DNA of 64,000 bases from Thermothelomyces thermophilus ATCC 42464 (Eukaryota > Ascomycota > Sordariomycetes > Sordariales > Chaetomiaceae). Where the stretch lies: the NCBI RefSeq assembly GCF_000226095.1, contig NC_016474.1, forward strand, positions 1,860,001 through 1,924,000, in the 5' to 3' direction. A model generated the notes under the pieces. That model saw only the letters and a list, made by a program, of their open reading frames with translations. It was not told the DNA's origin and did no database searches. Below are positions 33,327 through 46,513 of this stretch, piece by piece. How positions within the stretch are numbered: the first letter of the stretch is position 1; each line of letters opens with the position of its first letter. The position numbers and the translations under genes were made by a program.

Positions 33327-35976
33327 ATGTCGACCTACGATAAATACCAGGCAAGTCTTAATCCACACAATTCTGACCATGGCTTCAGGTTCAAATTGTT
33401 TTTCCTGAGAAACATGTACCGCTGTTCTCCCATCACGGATGCCCTGACTCAGCAGCAAAAGATCGTTAACCCATAGATTAGACACCACTCAGCACGAGGT
33501 ATGCCTCGCAGGAGATGATGACCATATTCTCGGCCCGCGAGCGTGCCAGCACCTGGCGTCAGCTTTGGGTCTGGCTTGCCGAGGCCGAGAAGGAGTTGGG
33601 GCTCCCCATCCCGGACGAGGCCATTGAGCAGATGCGCGCCAACGTGATCGTGTCCGACAAGGCCTTCGCAGTCGCTCGTGATTACGAGGCCAAGTTCCGC
33701 GTATGTTCATTTCTGAAAAAAAAATCCTTTCTCCCATACGGGGTCAGAGAGAGGACGCTCACTGACATCGAGTTCGCAGCATGATGTCATGGCTCACGTC
33801 CACGCCTTTGGCGAGGTACGGACCCTTGAGCCCCTAGGGTGCCCCTTCAAATTGGAATGAATACAAGGCCATGTGGCTCTCTGGCTGTAGTAGCTGACGG
33901 GGCGCATCATTCAGGACGCTCCTGCTGCTGCTGGCCATATCCACCTCGGTGTGAGTGATCTTCCCAAGGCGGGGTATGAGACTTCAATTATCGAGGCTCA
34001 GCCCAGACCATCACGATATCTTATTCTGACTTGGTCTTAGGCTACTAGCTGCTATGGTGAGCGCAACTATTGCAGAGTCTGGGATACCGCGGGCTACGAG
34101 AGTTCCCGCATTGGTCGTGTCACACTAACATAGCGTGCAGTTACCGACAACGCCGACTTGATTTTCATCAAGCGTGCTCTCGATCTCATTCTCCCTAAGC
34201 TGGCCAAGGTCATCCAAAACCTTCAGGAGTTTGCTCTCAAATACAAGGACATGCCCACCCTGGGATTCACACATTATCAGCCGGTTAGTAGCCGCCTTGT
34301 TTGGGCGTTTGTTTGTCTGCTTTTGCTGCTAACAAGTGCCTGCAGGCCCAGCTCATCACTGTTGGTACGAATTGCATTGCATTTCCTTATGTGTCTCGAC
34401 TTGGGCATGAAGTGCTGATTCGCATGCAGGCAAGCGCGCCGCCCAATGGATCCAGGAACTCATGATGGACCTGGAAGATATTGAGACCGTCCGCGAAAGG
34501 CTCCAGTTCCGGGGTGCTCAGGGCACCACTGGTTCACAGGCGACATTCCTCGAGCTTTTCAATGGGGACGCCAGCAAGATCGTTAAGCTCAATGAGGTAA
34601 GAAGATTCACTCTTGCCCTACACTCTTAGCTGGCTAACGACCCCCAGATTCTTTGCAAGAAGGCTGGGTTCCCATCCACCTTTGCTATCTCGACCCAGAC
34701 GTACACCAGGAAGGTGAGTATTCGCCCCGATACGGGCAGATTATACATACTAATTTTTGAAACAGGTCGACCTCCGCGTTGCCAATGCCGTTTGCGCGCT
34801 GGGAGCAACCGCCGAGCGGATCTGCTCCGATATTCGTCACCTAGCCAACCTGAAGGAGATGGAAGAACCGTTCGAAAAGAGCCAGATTGTAAGAAACCTC
34901 TATCCCTGCGGCCCTGTCTTTCTGCTAACTAAACCAGGGAAGCTCTGCCATGGCCTACAAGGTGGGCGCTTGTCGAGGACTGTGCATCAGGAGATGATAT
35001 TAACGATAGCTCAGCGCAACCCCATGAGGTCTGAACGCATCACTGCCCTTGGCCGCAAGCTCGCCCGCCTGCCGGCCAACTTCACTGCAACCTTCGAAAC
35101 CCAATGGTTTGAGAGGACGTGAGTGGCTTTTCATTTCCGTTACCTCACTGCGTCTTGCTGACATTGATCGCAGTCTTGATGACAGTGAGTGCCCCGGCGG
35201 CAACCCTAACCCTGTACCCCTATTCCGGGAGATTGTTTACAGGCTGGCTCCTGAACACTGTTTCCTTTGCTAACTGCCCTAGGCGCCATCCGCCGGATGG
35301 ATATTCCGGAGATGGTGAGTCTCCGCCTCTGGTCTTCCGCTTCCAATGTGCTAATGTTTCTTTACAGTTTCTGCTGGCGGACTCTATCCTGCTTGCGCTG
35401 GACAATGTCACCAACGGTCTGGTCATTTACCCGAACGTCATCCGGTCCCGCATTGACCAAGAGCTTCCATTCAGTATGTTTTCCGCAAGTGCCTGCTTAT
35501 TTTTGGGACTTAACGCTGACGCAACGACTTCACTAGTGGCAACTGAGTCCATTCTGATGAAGCTCGCCCAGCACGGTGTTTCTCGTCAGGAAGCGCATGA
35601 GGAAATTCGCGTGCTAGTATGTCACTAGATTCCTCGGGCAATTTTATGATAGGATACTAACAGACAGCAGTCTCACCAAGCCAGCGACGTTGTGAAACAG
35701 CAAGGCGGCCGCAACGATCTCCTTGAGCGAATCAAGAAGACGGAGTTCTTCAAGGCGAGTAGCCACCTGTATTTGGCCTACAACCACTGTGGCAGCGAAG
35801 CTAACGTTTTCTTGTAGCCCGTCTGGGACGAGATTGACAGCCTCGTCGACCCCAAGCTGTTCATTGGCAACTCGCCCAAGATCGTGGAAGACTACTGCAA
35901 CGGTGAGGTCGCCGCAAAGTTGGCCAAGTACAAGGAGTCGCTTGCTACAGCCTCGACGGCGCAACTCTCGATCTAA
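33327..35976 (+). CDS. ade13: Adenylosuccinate lyase
   Basis: Cleaves SAICAR and adenylosuccinate, two fumarate-releasing steps of purine synthesis. There are 18 exons: 33327-33350, 33482-33700, 33780-33815, 33915-33950, 34041-34056, 34141-34283, 34346-34364, 34430-34596, 34648-34713, 34766-34888, 34938-34961, 35015-35118, 35174-35184, 35283-35314, 35368-35473, 35537-35616, 35671-35754 and 35818-35976. The sum is 1449 nt, or 482 residues, the normal fungal length, with frame kept at all 17 joins. Visible blocks are [52 protein letters not shown] and the fumarase/lyase signature [11 protein letters not shown] (from about 284). Introns 1 (33351) and 17 (35755) start with GCAAGT and GCGAGT, i.e. 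GC-AG introns. Exons of 11, 16 and 19 nt are present. Confidence 0.95.
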
Positions 35977-38453
<2,477 letters not shown>

Positions 38454-38854
38454 GCAGAACGGGAGGTGAGGTATGGCGGGAACGGAAATGACCTAGCTAT
38501 GGTGAAAGGACGAGGCCAAAAAAAAAGCCCAAGAAGCACTGGTAGCAGAAGATGAAATCGAGTTACACATTTTATGTTTTCTCCTGCCCTTTTTTTTTTC
38601 CTAATGCAGAAGCTTCGATGTGATGGATGGGGAAGGAATGATGAAAGTCGGGAAGCTCACCTGCCCCACTAAGGCCGGAACCTCCTTCCAGCACGCTCGC
38701 GCTATCTATATCCACCACCCCACCATCCGGTCCCGGACTTGCAAGCTTCCCGGGTTTCAAGAATCCCTCCCCGAAAACCGACCATTCATTGTGAACCAGT
38801 GTGTTCCGGCCACTTGCCGAATCCAACCAACAGCCTCCCGTAACCGAGCTAAAA
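38454..38854. other. Intergenic region between the GH30 gene and thi6
   Basis: 3' flank with A and T runs near 38519 and 38590, then the thi6 promoter and leader. I looked for a TPP-riboswitch core (CTGAGA ... ACCTGATCTGG-like) and did not find one. Confidence 0.45.
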
Positions 38855-40731
38855 ATGGGCAAGCCACAGGTTGACTACAGGTTGTACCTGGTCACAGACT
38901 CAACCCCGGCTATCCTCGGCGACAGGGACCTCAACGAGGTTGTCGAGGCCTCGCTCAAGGGGGGTGTCACCATCGTCCAGCTCCGCGAGAAGAAGGGCGA
39001 CACGGCCGAAATCATCGCAAAGGCCCAGAAGATGCAGCAAGTCACGCGCAAGTACAATGTGCCGTTGCTCATCAACGACCGCGTCGACGTGGCTCTCGCC
39101 GTCGACTGTGAGGGCGTCCACATCGGACAGGACGACATGGGTGAGTGTGGTTCCCGTTCTTCTTCTTGAGACCTCGAGGCAAAGCGGTACATGTCGGTCT
39201 GTGTACGCGTGTCTGTGTGTGTGTGTGTGTGTGTGTTGCTGCGCTGACACCGGGCTGCAGAGCTGTCCACCGCAAGAAATCTCCTAGGGCCGGACAAGAT
39301 CATCGGAGTCACGGTCAGCACCGTTGAGGAAGCACTCAAGGCATGTGAAGGCGGTGCTGACTATCTCGGCATTGGCACCGTCTATGCCACAGCGACGTGA
39401 GTGCCTCAATATTTGCTTTTACTGCCTGCTGCTGCTGCTGCTATGGTGGTTTCAGGAGTTGCCGGGTTGCTCACATACTGTTTAGAAAGACCAACACCAA
39501 AGATATCATTGGAACCGCTGGCGTGCGCGAGATCCTCAGAAGGATCGCTGAAGCAGGGTATAACACGCCGGCGGTCTGCATTGGCGGCATCAACGCGTCC
39601 AACTTACAGCGCGTGTTGTACCAGTGTGCCGCCCCGAATAAGGTTCTGAACGGCGTCGCAATTGTGAGCGCTATCATGGCGGCTGCCGATCCAGAAGCTG
39701 CCACCAAGAACCTCGCTGCCCTGTCAAGAGGTCCTCCAGCCTTTACACTGGACACCAGCCGAGATCTGTCGGCTGATGCTGACGGCAAAGCCGTGATTGC
39801 CCTGGCAGCACCCGTCATTCGAAGAATTCACGACACCACGCCCCTGTCTCATAACATGACCAACCTCGTAAGCGTGCTGGGCTACGATTTCTGGCTCCTT
39901 GTGCTAACACATGTCAGGTTGTGCAAAACTTTGCAGCCAACGTGGCCCTGGCCGTCGGCGCATCGCCCATCATGGCCGGCTACGGCGAGGAGGCTGCAGA
40001 TTTGTGCAAGCTTGGAGGGGCTCTAGTCATCAATATGGGATCAGTTGACCCCAGTGGGCTGGCAAACTACGTGAAGGCACTCAAGGCGTACAATCTGGAA
40101 GGACGGCCCGTCGTGTTTGACCCCGTGGGGTATGTTGCCTACACCCTCATCTAGGCTCGCGAAAAAAGCTGACGCCCGCAGTGCCGGTGCAACCTCCCTT
40201 CGACGCGAAGCCGTCAAGATGATCATGGCCAACGGCTACCTCGACGTGATAAAGGGAAACGAGGGCGAAATCAAGACGGTGTTTGGCAACAGCAAGGAGC
40301 AGCAACGGGGCGTTGACAGCACGAGCACATTAGATGCCTCACAGAAGGCCAAACTAGTACGGGAACTTGCGAGTCGCGAGAAAAACGTGGTCCTTATGAC
40401 GGGCAAGACGGATTTTGTTAGCGACGGCGTTCGAACATACGCCATTGACAACGGCCACGAGTATCTCGGCATGGTGACGGGCACGGGCTGTACGCTGGGC
40501 ACAGCCATCTCGGCCGCGATTGCATCGCGCCAGACGGATAGGCTTGCGGCCGTTGTTGCGGCTATCCTGCACTTTGAGATTGCGGCCGAGCTCGCTGCCG
40601 AACGGCCCGAAGTCAGGGGGCCGGGAACTTTTGTCCCGGCCTTCTTGGACGAGCTGTATCTCATCAGGCAAGCCACAGCACGCAACGACTTAGCCTGGCT
40701 TGCGAGAGCGAAAGTCCGCGGTGTTGAGTAG
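38855..40731 (+). CDS. thi6: Thiamine biosynthetic bifunctional enzyme (TMP synthase / hydroxyethylthiazole kinase)
   Basis: Five exons: 38855-39140, 39261-39396, 39486-39867, 39918-40129 and 40182-40731, giving 521 residues. The N-terminal half is thiamine-phosphate synthase ([64 protein letters not shown]), which joins HMP-PP and HET-P. The C-terminal half, from about 235, is hydroxyethylthiazole kinase ([41 protein letters not shown]-like [28 protein letters not shown]). The fusion is the standard fungal arrangement. Intron 1 contains a TG microsatellite and intron 2 a short CTG run. Frame is kept through all joins. Confidence 0.96.
39214..39236. repeat. (TG)n microsatellite in thi6 intron 1
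   Basis: About eleven TG units just upstream of the branch-point region (GCTGACAC) of intron 1; it lengthens the intron to 120 bp. Confidence 0.9.
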
Positions 40732-41062
40732 ATGTAGAGCGTAACAAGAACTCCCCGGGCCCCTATTTCTTTGGTCCCTCTCTGTGCCAGCGTCCCAGAA
40801 CTCGGTTTGCCACAGTGAATGCGGGGTAGAGTCGGCTCATTCCCCGGATGCAGTTACCCCAAAGTTCGCGTCCCGCTCGGCTCCGATCCGCTGCCCCGCG
40901 CTTGGCCTACAGCTACAGGGGACCCACGGAGCTAGCTCCATCCGCCCGCTTTAAGACGAGCTCCGGACTCGACACCAGATGTTCATCCGGTGATCGCTTT
41001 CGAATGACAAGTCATCCTCAACTTACTCACTGAAAAAGAAGCAGTAGTTACCATCGCCCACC
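40732..41062. other. Intergenic region between thi6 and the isochorismatase-fold gene
   Basis: 331 bp between same-strand genes; terminator of one and promoter of the other. Nothing distinctive was seen. Confidence 0.45.
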
Positions 41063-42031
41063 ATGACCACACCTCCCCCTGAACGGCGGTTCCGTAAGTT
41101 CTCCGCTCCGTCTTGCTGCTCTCGACTGCTCACTCACTCACTCACTCGTAAATAACGATAGAGAGACCTGCCGTCTTGTAAGTTTGACCTGTCGAAATAA
41201 ACACGGCAGAGATCAGTGAGGCCAACCATCATATCTCCCACGTCCCACAGCGTCTGCGACATCCAAGAGAAGTTCCGGCCCACCATTTACGAGTTCGACA
41301 AAGTGTATGGCCCCCTCCCCTTTTTTGTTCTTTTGTTCCCCCTCCCCTTCTTCTTCTCAGTTGTATGTATGAGGAGAATAAAAAAAACCTCCCTCTATCC
41401 CTTCTTCTACATCATTACACTCACACAAACTGGGGCGCCGCCGCCTCCTGCCGCGGCCGTGTCCCCCCTTCTAACTCGCAGCATCCTCACGGCGCGCAAG
41501 CTCCTCATCGCCGCCACGGCGCTCAAGATTCCCATCTTCGTCACCACGCAGAACCGCCCCCGCCTGGGCGACACCGTCGCCGAGCTGCAGCCGTTCCTGG
41601 CGGCCGCGGGCGCCCTCGTCCAGGCCGACGTGGACAAGACGCGCTTCAGCATGTGGCTCGACCCCATCTCGTCCCATCCCCACTTCGCCTCGTCTTCTCC
41701 GTCCTCCCCCTCCCCCTCCGGGTGCGAGGTCGCCATCGTCGGCATCGAGTCGCACATCTGCGTCACGCAGACCGCGCTGGACCTGCTCGCCGCCGGCCAC
41801 AAGGTGTACATCCTCGCCGATGGGGTCAGCAGCTCCAACCGGGAAGAGGTCGGCATCGCCCTCGACCGGTTGCGGCAGGCCGGCGCCGTGGTCACGACCA
41901 GCGAGAGCTGGATCTACGAATGCATGGGGGATGCCAAGATTCCAGAGTTCAAGCAGATTGTTGGGGTGGTCAAGGATACGGTGGGGGATACGAGGGCTGC
42001 GCTGAAAGGCTTGCTGGGCAGCAAGATGTAA
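41063..42031 (+). CDS. Isochorismatase-family hydrolase (ISOC1/2-like)
   Basis: Four exons: 41063-41093, 41162-41177, 41251-41304 and 41482-42031, giving 216 residues. Exon 2 is a 16-nt micro-exon. The fold is recognised from RPAVFVCDIQEKFRP with the catalytic Asp at about 19, IPIFVTTQNRPRLGDTV, and VAIVGIESHICVTQTALDLL with the nucleophile Cys at about 127. The order and the C-terminal FKQIVGVVKD follow the metazoan/fungal ISOC1/2 group rather than true isochorismatase. The family is a cysteine-hydrolase fold; its physiological substrate is unknown in fungi. The conserved Lys usually found between Asp and Cys is not obvious at its expected place (TTQNRPRL), so catalytic activity should not be assumed. 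Intron 3 (177 bp) is pyrimidine-rich. Confidence 0.88.
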
Positions 42032-42054
42032 GGCGGAAAGGGCAACCGGATTGG

Positions 42055-42101
<47 letters not shown>

Positions 42102-42389
42102 AGAGAGAGAATTGGGGAAAGAGGAAAGGGGAAGGGGGAAAGGGCAGAGGCGAGTCTAGTAGAGGATGTTGCCGAGAGTCCATATAGGGTTTTGAATCTC
42201 ATCCTTAAAAAGATTGCTTTCCTTTGATTGATTGTTCTCGTTTCATGTCTGTGATACACTCGCCGCTAGTCTGTCCCCCCAACTGGGCCGTTGCAACTCG
42301 TCCACCGCCCAGCCAAGTCATCTAGTATTGGATCACTTGAACCGCCCCGATCCGAGCTATTCGTATCGGCAATGGGTGTGATCCCCCGT
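42032..42389. other. Convergent 3' region with a 44-base A tract
   Basis: The isochorismatase-fold gene and the next minus-strand gene end into this interval. A run of 44 A's then GA repeats starts 24 bp after the stop codon at 42031. Confidence 0.6.
42055..42098. repeat. Poly(A) tract of 44 followed by (GA)n
   Basis: Forty-four consecutive A's encoded in the genome 24 bp downstream of the isochorismatase-fold stop codon, then about seven GA units. Open frames through it (poly-Lys or poly-Phe) are artefacts. The introns of the gene upstream argue against a processed retrocopy. Confidence 0.9.
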
Positions 42390-44292
42390 CTAGTCAGCCG
42401 CAGGGGGCCCCTTTGGTTTGGTTGGCGCTATCCAGGAGAAAGCCGACGCGCTTCCCAAAGGGTTATCTTTTGACGGAGCCACCAACGGGCCCTTTGCCGT
42501 CGGTTCCTGGCCGTTCGCTGCCTGCTTCGCCTCTCCAAGGCCGGGTAAGGCAGATACGCTCACGGCGCGCTTCGAGCTTCCCCGGTTGACCGCCCCCGAG
42601 CCGCCCTCTGCCTGCGTCTTCCGCCTTTGATCCGCGCTGGGACGCGTTCCGGGCGTGGGATCGTGTGTTGATCCCGTCCTGGTCGATGAGCCGCTGCTGG
42701 ACTTGGTCGGCTTGAGAACCTTCATGTTGCGGGACCGCGCAGCTGGCTGATACCCGCTCAGCGGCGTGCTGCTGTCCGCAAGGGCGGCCGCCGTTTGCCG
42801 CCATGGTGTCCGGAGGGCAGGGTTGGATTCTCGACGGCTGGGTTCGGTTGACCCAGAGGGTTCCTTTCCGGACGACAGCGGCGGCGCACCTGGCTCCGGA
42901 GCCCGCTTATCAGCTTCTCCTCCGCTTTCGGATGCCGCACTGGTAGCTCCCGTCTTGGTTGGCTGATTCGAGGGGGAAGTTGGCGACAGCACTTCCTCAG
43001 AGCCGCTTTCCGCCGATTTGGACGCCGAGGTATTCTGCTCCTTGGATTTTGGAACGGACCCGTTTACCGATTTCTCGCCGGCAATGAATTCAGGGGCGGC
43101 GGCGTTCAGCTTAGGCTTGCTCGACACCAGGTTGGTGGTGGCGAGATTCTTAAACACGGCGTCGTCCTCGGGTCTCACAAACGGGATGGAAAGCTTGTCA
43201 CGGTCACTGCCGTACAGCGTCATCAGGTTCCGGGACAGCAGGATGTCGGCGCCATGCAGGCGCAACGTATGGCTGCCGATGAAGATACGGATCGCCTTCC
43301 TTGACTCGGGGGTCTCCTGCTGGTCCATGCCCGTCACCTCAAACGAAGCTGTTATGCTGGGAAGATGCGGCCCTGGGCTGGTAGACCTGGAATTTGATTG
43401 CGTGACGCGCGCCTCAGCCAAAAATACGGGAAGCGTGATCCTGTGAGCGCCGTCCACATCCCGGTGGATGTTGTTGGTCAGGTCCAGCTCCCTCAGTAGC
43501 GAGTACTCGACCGTCGACTTCTGAGACCCGGTACATACCACGGCATACAACAAGCCGGCGGACGTGAAGTTGGTCGTCAGCCAGCAGCGGATGATGGATG
43601 GCGGCGAACCCAGAATGTACAGCACGGGAGGTGGCTCCGGCATATCTAGGGCGGAATCATCCTCATGGCCGCCAATCATAAAGTTACTGTCCAGACCGAG
43701 GCTGCTGGTACGCCCCGATATGCCCGAATGCATTGAGTGAACCGAGTGTCCGGCCGAGCTGTGTCTACCGTCTGACTTATGGGAATATGTCCGCTCCATC
43801 TGGTGCCCGCCGAAGCCGCTCCCAGGGCGGCTGGGACCGAAGTCACCAGAATGGCGCCCGCCATGACCGAAGTTCGCTCCGTGCAGGGCGCTCTCGTCGA
43901 ATCGGACACTGTTCGCCCGCGAAGCCGCTCCCCTCCGGATCGGTTCGTCGTCCGTCTCGAGGTGCAGTCTCCCGAGCAGATTCTGGTCCTCGTCATCGAG
44001 ATCGTCGATCAACTCCGTGGCAGGCATATGCACGGGCCCTGCAATGGTATCAGTTCGGCTCAAAAAAATCGAGCAAGCGCTAAACTGGGCGATACACACC
44101 ATGCTGCGGCGTCCCCCCCAGAACGCTCGGAAACGGGGAATTCCAGACGGATTTGAGCGCGGCATCGTCGGCCTGACGTTTCTCCAGCGAGCGGAGTCGT
44201 TCCCCATGCACCAATTGGACATGGTGGATGCGTTTCAGCTCCATCTGAACATCGTGTAACTCTTCGCGGGTGACAACGAAGACGGGATCCAT
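42390..44292 (-). CDS. Unrecognised Ser-rich fungal protein with a conserved central beta-rich domain
   Basis: Two exons on the minus strand, 44100-44292 and 42390-44038, giving 613 residues. The N-terminus is a coiled-coil-like helix (EELHDVQMELKRIHHVQLVH; LRSLEKRQADDAALKSVW). A conserved-looking domain at about 200-375 reads PSIIRCWLTTNFTSAGLLYA, then SLLRELDLTNNIHRDVDG and IRIFIGSHTLRLHGADILLS. The rest is Ser/Thr/Pro-rich and disordered, ending in FSWIAPTKPKGPPAAD. I do not recognise a named family. The helix plus single globular domain plus long tail suggests a scaffold or adaptor. The intron is 61 bp (GTGTGT donor, TTGCAG acceptor). An acceptor-like TTTTAG just before the start codon means a further 5' exon is possible. 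Confidence 0.75.
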
Positions 44293-45542
44293 GCCCACGA
44301 GCTAAAAGGGGGGGAAAACGACCGAAGTAGAAGCCGAAGCCCCCGTGCCAGGGCGGACGCGAGAGAGGGCGGGCAGTCGACTAGGGTTGGCCCTTCCGTG
44401 GATCACTGGGAATGCCGGCAGCGGTAACGGCAAAGTGTGGTGGCTGTCTCTGACCTCGATCCTTGATGCTATCAATTCTCGAGGTCCGCCTCCCCCCGCA
44501 TCGCCCGCAAGACCGCCAGGTCTTCAGCGACGACTCTCCCGCGCCGAATCCAATCAATCCTCTCCGCCTCTGGGGGTCGAGGTTCACGAGACGGGTGGTG
44601 GCGTCAGCGTCCGCGTTTGGCGAGTTCGAGGATACCGTCGGTGACAAGAATCGGCGTTTGGGACGACTATCGGAGGTTTTCTATCGCCGTTGGAAGGAGG
44701 GGATGGGAACTAGCGTCGTGATCAAGGCAGGGTTGCAAGTCTCGCGACTCTCGAGACAGGGGATCTCGAGCAGAGCACCAGGATCGTGTAGTTTCGTGTG
44801 GTGGTTCGTGAAGTCGTCAGAAGGAAGCTGAGCGATAGGGCTTTGAAGTCAAGGTGCGATGGATGTGAACGCAGGATGCGAAGTCCCGTGGATCGAAGAC
44901 AAAACGCGAGCGGCGCAGTTGGATGGATGGTACGGAGTAAATCGGTTGCTAAAGCAGGCAGGCATGGCTGGGATACACTAACTACACTAGATGGGAGCAA
45001 CCAGCCAGCCAGCCAGCCAGCATCCAGGAATGATAACCCTAACCCTATTACAGCCCCTGTTATTGTTGAGACCTGGGTAGTGTACCGTACTCTTCCACTC
45101 AACGAAACAAAGGAAGGGCTTTATTAGCTCCTTCGTTGGTTGGGAGGTCTCAGTTGGCTGGCATGCCGTTCCCCTCAACGTCATTCTCACTTAATTCTTT
45201 CACGTGCTGAAATCGACTGCTGCCTGCATTGCGCAAGTACCGTCTTCCATTGCGGTAAGCTCTCATCAGAACTGCTAAACTATTTGTCGTTTGAGTTCCC
45301 ACGTGCTTTCGTCCTTCAAGGCGTGAGGATGCAGTCTACTGTGGTAGGCCATCCATGCGGCTGGCTGGCTTAATGAAACCTTGATCCCGAGAAGAGGCGG
45401 AGAGCGCCACAAGACACCGCAATTTCAAGACCCAATTGACGAGTAGATCCATCCGCCATTTGCATCAATGACCAGCACCGTGCGAAGAGCCGGAGCCTGC
45501 AATGCTGCCGCTCGACTTGCTCAAGGCATTCCCGTGGTCGCC
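44293..45542. other. Intergenic region with CCAG repeats and telomere-like units
   Basis: Upstream of the Ser-rich gene and downstream of the esterase. Contains five CCAG units at 45001-45020 and TAACCCTAACCCTA at 45034-45047. GGTACGGAGTAA at about 44931 resembles the recurrent motif. No gene was recognised. Confidence 0.5.
45001..45047. repeat. (CCAG)5 and an adjacent two-unit telomere-like repeat
   Basis: Five CCAG units, then 13 bp later TAACCCTAACCCTA. Two units of the fungal telomere repeat inside a chromosome arm may be a 'telo box' promoter element or chance; too short to indicate a former telomere. Confidence 0.7.
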
Positions 45543-46513
45543 TTATAGAGACTTGCCTCGGAGGTGCTGGTCTTCTTCGAGCCACGGCGCGTTACGCCAG
45601 TCCGGCAGTACATACCCAACTCTGTCCTCGTCCTTGGTTCCAGCCCATTCAGAGCCGATATGGGGCCGCACCAGATCGTAGAAGATGCGGTATGACTCGG
45701 TGCTTAGGTGGAGCCCATCCGGAAGCAGATGCTCGAGGTACCCGCGAACGCCGCCCTCCGGATCGCCCAGCGCCGGGCCCTTGGGGTCGAAGCCCGGCGT
45801 CATCTCAATGGCCCTGTCCATGAGCGCCTTGTGAAGATCTATCAGCGTCACACCGGGGTGCTCCGCAGCGACCTGCCGGACGGCTTCGGAGTAAGCCGCG
45901 CTAACCTTGGTCCGCCTTGCCGCGGAGGGATGTCCGTTGGCCCGGTCGAGTACGGTCACGCGAATCTCATCTAAGGGTGGTGGTGTGACGAGGAAGATTT
46001 TGGGCTTGTGCGCCGTGATGATGGGATGGTTGATGATGCGGGCAAGGTTCTCCTTGTACTTGTCCAGGGGCACATGCTGAAAGTTGGTGGGAAGCGGGAC
46101 GGCTGCATCGTTGGCGCCGAAGAGGATGAACTTGGGTAGTCGTGGTCAATATGCTTTGGCTGCACGCCTCTTGCCGGCAAGCCCAAGACTCACCAAGTAC
46201 TTGAGTTCTGGTCCACCGGGTGTCGGCGGTGAAAAGACCTGCGGAAGTATGCTTAGGGCATTGGATGTGTTGTATCCTGAGAAGCCGCGGTTGATAACGT
46301 CGAACCGGCGTAGGACCTCTAGGACAGGCAGATGTTAACCTCGGGACCACGCTCAAACACTGCGGCAGCGTCACGGTGTTACTAACGTGTCTGAAGAGCA
46401 GCCTGGAAAGAAAAGCCGCCGGACACATCGGCGGTACCCTGGAAGAGCGAGTCTCCAAAGAGAACGATCTGAGGGTATGAGTTCTGTGACGGTGGTAGCA
46501 TCGTTAACGCCAT
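45543..46513 (-). CDS. iah1: GDSL esterase (isoamyl acetate-hydrolysing type) with apparent frameshift
   Basis: Exons on the minus strand are 46387-46513, 46194-46318 and 45543-46131. GDSL block I is YPQIVLFGDSLFQG with Ser22, then RRFDVINRGFSGYNTSNAL, block III FGANDAAVPLP, and block V DGLHLSTESYRIFYD. All catalytic blocks (Ser, Gly, Asn, Asp/His) are present. Iah1-type enzymes hydrolyse short acetate esters in the cytosol. The third exon does not stay in one frame: FILFGANDAAVPLPTNF is read in one frame and QHVPLDKYKENLARI in another, with the shift at a run of four T's (plus-strand AAAA, about 46080-46083). One T fewer would make the frame continuous. No intron fits (only 26 bp between GT and AG). 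Either a base error in the assembly or a real lesion in the host gene. Confidence 0.82.

Noticed and set aside
38454-39260. TPP riboswitch in the thi6 leader or first intron
   Set aside because: The conserved core sequences of the TPP aptamer were not found; the intron holds only a TG microsatellite.
42055-42098. Processed retrocopy ending in poly(A)
   Set aside because: The gene upstream of the A tract contains three introns, so it is not itself a retrocopy.
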